Shown here in pieces: positions 29,580 to 31,011 of a DNA stretch of 31,011 nucleotides. Positions within the stretch are counted from its first letter, which is position 1. Each line of letters starts with the position of its first letter. The notes beneath the pieces were generated by a model, which had not been told where the DNA came from, made no database searches, and saw only the letters and a program-made list of their open reading frames with translations. This DNA is from Basidiobolus meristosporus CBS 931.73 (taxonomy: Eukaryota; Basidiobolomycota; Basidiobolomycetes; Basidiobolales; Basidiobolaceae), in contig MCFE01000843.1 in assembly GCA_002104905.1 (NCBI GenBank), positions 1-31,011 on the forward strand, in the 5' to 3' direction. The position numbers and the translations under genes are program-made.

Positions 29580-30648
29580 ATTCTTACTTGGAATCTTTGA
29601 GTTTCAAAAGGAGTAATGCTGACTATAGTATATACTATAAGCCAGATAGAGCAAATCCAGTTCTATTAGCTCTATATGTGGATGATCTTATTATAGCCGC
29701 CAATAACCTAGAAACATTGGAAGAGACTAAATCCAGCCTATCTAAGGAGTTCAAGATGTCCGATCTAGGAGAACTTAGTTACTACTTAGGGATTAAGTTC
29801 TCCATAGACAGAAGTACCCAGACTATTTCCCTAAGCCAATCCAAGTATATTCAAGATATACTAAAGAGGTACAAAATAGAAAACTGTAAACCGGCAGCTA
29901 CCCCAATGGAGACAAACCTTAACTTGGTCAAAACTCAACCAAATCAAGAGAGCTTGGTGGCATCTGAAAGCCCTGACTTTCTTTATCAGTCTAAGGTCAG
30001 CAGTTTTATGTATTTTATGCTTGGAACATGTCCAGATATCTTATATTCAGTGGGAGTTGTCAGCCAACATAATCAGAATTATGGATCTGATCATATTGCA
30101 GCAGTTAAGCGGATTTTTAGATACCTAAAAGGAACTGCTGATATCTGCTTAAAATACACTTATAAGGATTCAGTACAGGATCTTTTGGGATACTCTGATG
30201 CTGATTGGGGATGAAATTTGGAAGACAGAAGATCCACCACAGGATACACCTTTCTTTACTGTAAAGGAGCAATTTCATGGAATTCAAGAAAGCAACCAAC
30301 CGTAGGACTTTCCACCACAGAGGCAGAGTATATGGCAGCCTGTGAATCTACAATGGAAGTAATGTGGTTAAGAAAGCTGTTTACAGACTTAGGCCTATGT
30401 CAAAAAATGCCTATTACTCTATTTCAAGATAATCAAGGATGTATATAATTAGGTAGAAATCCAACTTTTCATGCTAGAACCAAGCACATAGATATTAGAC
30501 ATCATTTCATATGTGAAGCTATAGAGAATAACTTAGCTTAGTTTACTGTCCTACAGATGAAATGATTGCAGACATATTTACCAAACTGTTGTGCATCAAC
30601 ATTTAAAACTTTGCCAATTTTACTCCGTTTGAAAATCTAGTACCCTAA
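29580..30648 (+). pseudogene. Element A RT C-terminal half and RNase H
   Basis: Contains the RT catalytic YVDD at 29675-29686, then SDLGELSYYLGIKFS and the RNase H signatures SVGVVSQHNQN, GYSDADWG and STTEAEYMA. Nonsense codons interrupt it: TGA at 29573 (in the frame joined to this half), TGA at 30212 directly after ADWG and TAA at 30446. A further shift after KHIDIRHHF precedes the degenerate end (TDEMIADIFTK). The pol end is at about 30648. The short open stretch 30218-30448 is part of this gene, not a separate one. Confidence 0.85.
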
Positions 30649-31011
30649 CTGATTTTCCCTAACCCAAACATAACAAATCCCAGTTACAGTTTATTTGATC
30701 CCACCTCAGAATCTATTTTTAGCTATCACACCTGATCTATTTTCAAATGGTCATCACATTATCAACCTATCTGCCAAGCCTTCCCAGATGATTAGTCATC
30801 TGAGATCTATCCAACCACTGTGCAGTTGCCAAGACATCAGTTGATTGATGATGTAATTTTCATTTATCTTATGCACTTATAAACACCCAAATTGATTTCA
30901 ATCAATCCAGTCCCTTGGCGCTTACTAATTCAACTTGATCAGAAAAGTATAAATAAAGTGTACTGAACCTTTTGGTTTAGTGTGTGTCTCAACGAAATTA
31001 AGATTCTGTCT
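30649..31011. other. Unassigned, LTR-like sequence at the window edge
   Basis: Not similar to any LTR in the window in either orientation, although the 3' LTR of element A is expected about here. It has an LTR-like arrangement: a possible TG start (tgattttcc at about 30650), gcacttataaacac and agtataaataaag resembling TATA/poly(A) signals, and a T-rich end. It could be another family's LTR inserted between pol and the 3' LTR, or a long 3' untranslated part. Confidence 0.4.

Larger units (their letters stand above)
25971..30648 (+). mobile_element. Element A: younger copia-type LTR retrotransposon
   Basis: 5' LTR 25971-26320, primer site 26321-26332, gag from 26352, protease, integrase, RT, RNase H to about 30648. 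Copia order, because integrase precedes RT. It interrupts the RNase H region of element B and is itself interrupted by solo LTR G (27577-27925). No 3' LTR of its own family appears before the window ends. Several small lesions break the reading frame, so it cannot be autonomous, but the catalytic residues of protease, integrase and RT are all still legible. Confidence 0.92.

Noticed and set aside
30218-30448. Separate small gene after the RT
   Set aside because: It is the continuing RNase H of element A between two nonsense codons.
20108-30648. RIP-like C-to-T mutation of the transposons
   Set aside because: A few stops fit such changes, but indels are as common and I could not count context bias by eye; no claim made.
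1-31011. CRISPR array, bacterial operon or phage system
   Set aside because: Introns, TATA/AATAAA signals and LTR elements show eukaryotic DNA, and I saw no regularly spaced short repeats.

Overview
The window looks like fungal nuclear DNA. It has short GT-AG introns of 55 to 67 nt with CTAAC/CTAAA-like branch sites, TATA boxes about 50 to 80 nt before start codons, AATAAA signals after stops, a FAP1/NF-X1 C-terminus, a Kre9/Knh1-like secreted protein and copia-type LTR retrotransposons. An early-diverging (zygomycete-grade) fungus is my inference; nothing in the sequence proves it.

Positions 1 to about 19,830 are ordinary host sequence with widely spaced genes. In order they are: the C-terminus of an NF-X1/FAP1-type R3H protein (+, cut by the window edge); an arrestin-fold protein (-); a small secreted Ser/Asn/Gly/Trp-rich repeat protein (-); a single-C2-domain protein (-); a secreted PEBP (+); a UBE2S-type ubiquitin-conjugating enzyme with four exons (-); a short unrecognised two-exon protein (+); a near-perfect 890-bp inverted repeat in which each arm carries a whole Kre9/Knh1-like secreted-protein gene, the two copies diverging from a shared centre; and fumarylacetoacetase (-), the last enzyme of tyrosine breakdown. 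There is no operon logic. The genes are independent units, several of them encoding small secreted proteins.

From about 19,830 to the end the DNA becomes visibly richer in A+T and consists of copia-type LTR elements nested in one another. The oldest element (B, from 20,108) carries a solo LTR and a four-level insertion stack (D, C, E, F). A younger element (A, from 25,971) interrupts B's RNase H region and is itself split by a solo LTR with a perfect 5-bp target duplication. Elements A and C have an exact 12-nt primer site that matches the anticodon arm of initiator tRNA-Met, so half-tRNA priming is likely. All gag-pol copies are broken. The final 360 bases look like part of another LTR but could not be assigned.

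The two things most worth following up are the secreted-protein gene palindrome, with two back-to-back hairpins in its spacer, and the depth and order of the LTR nest.
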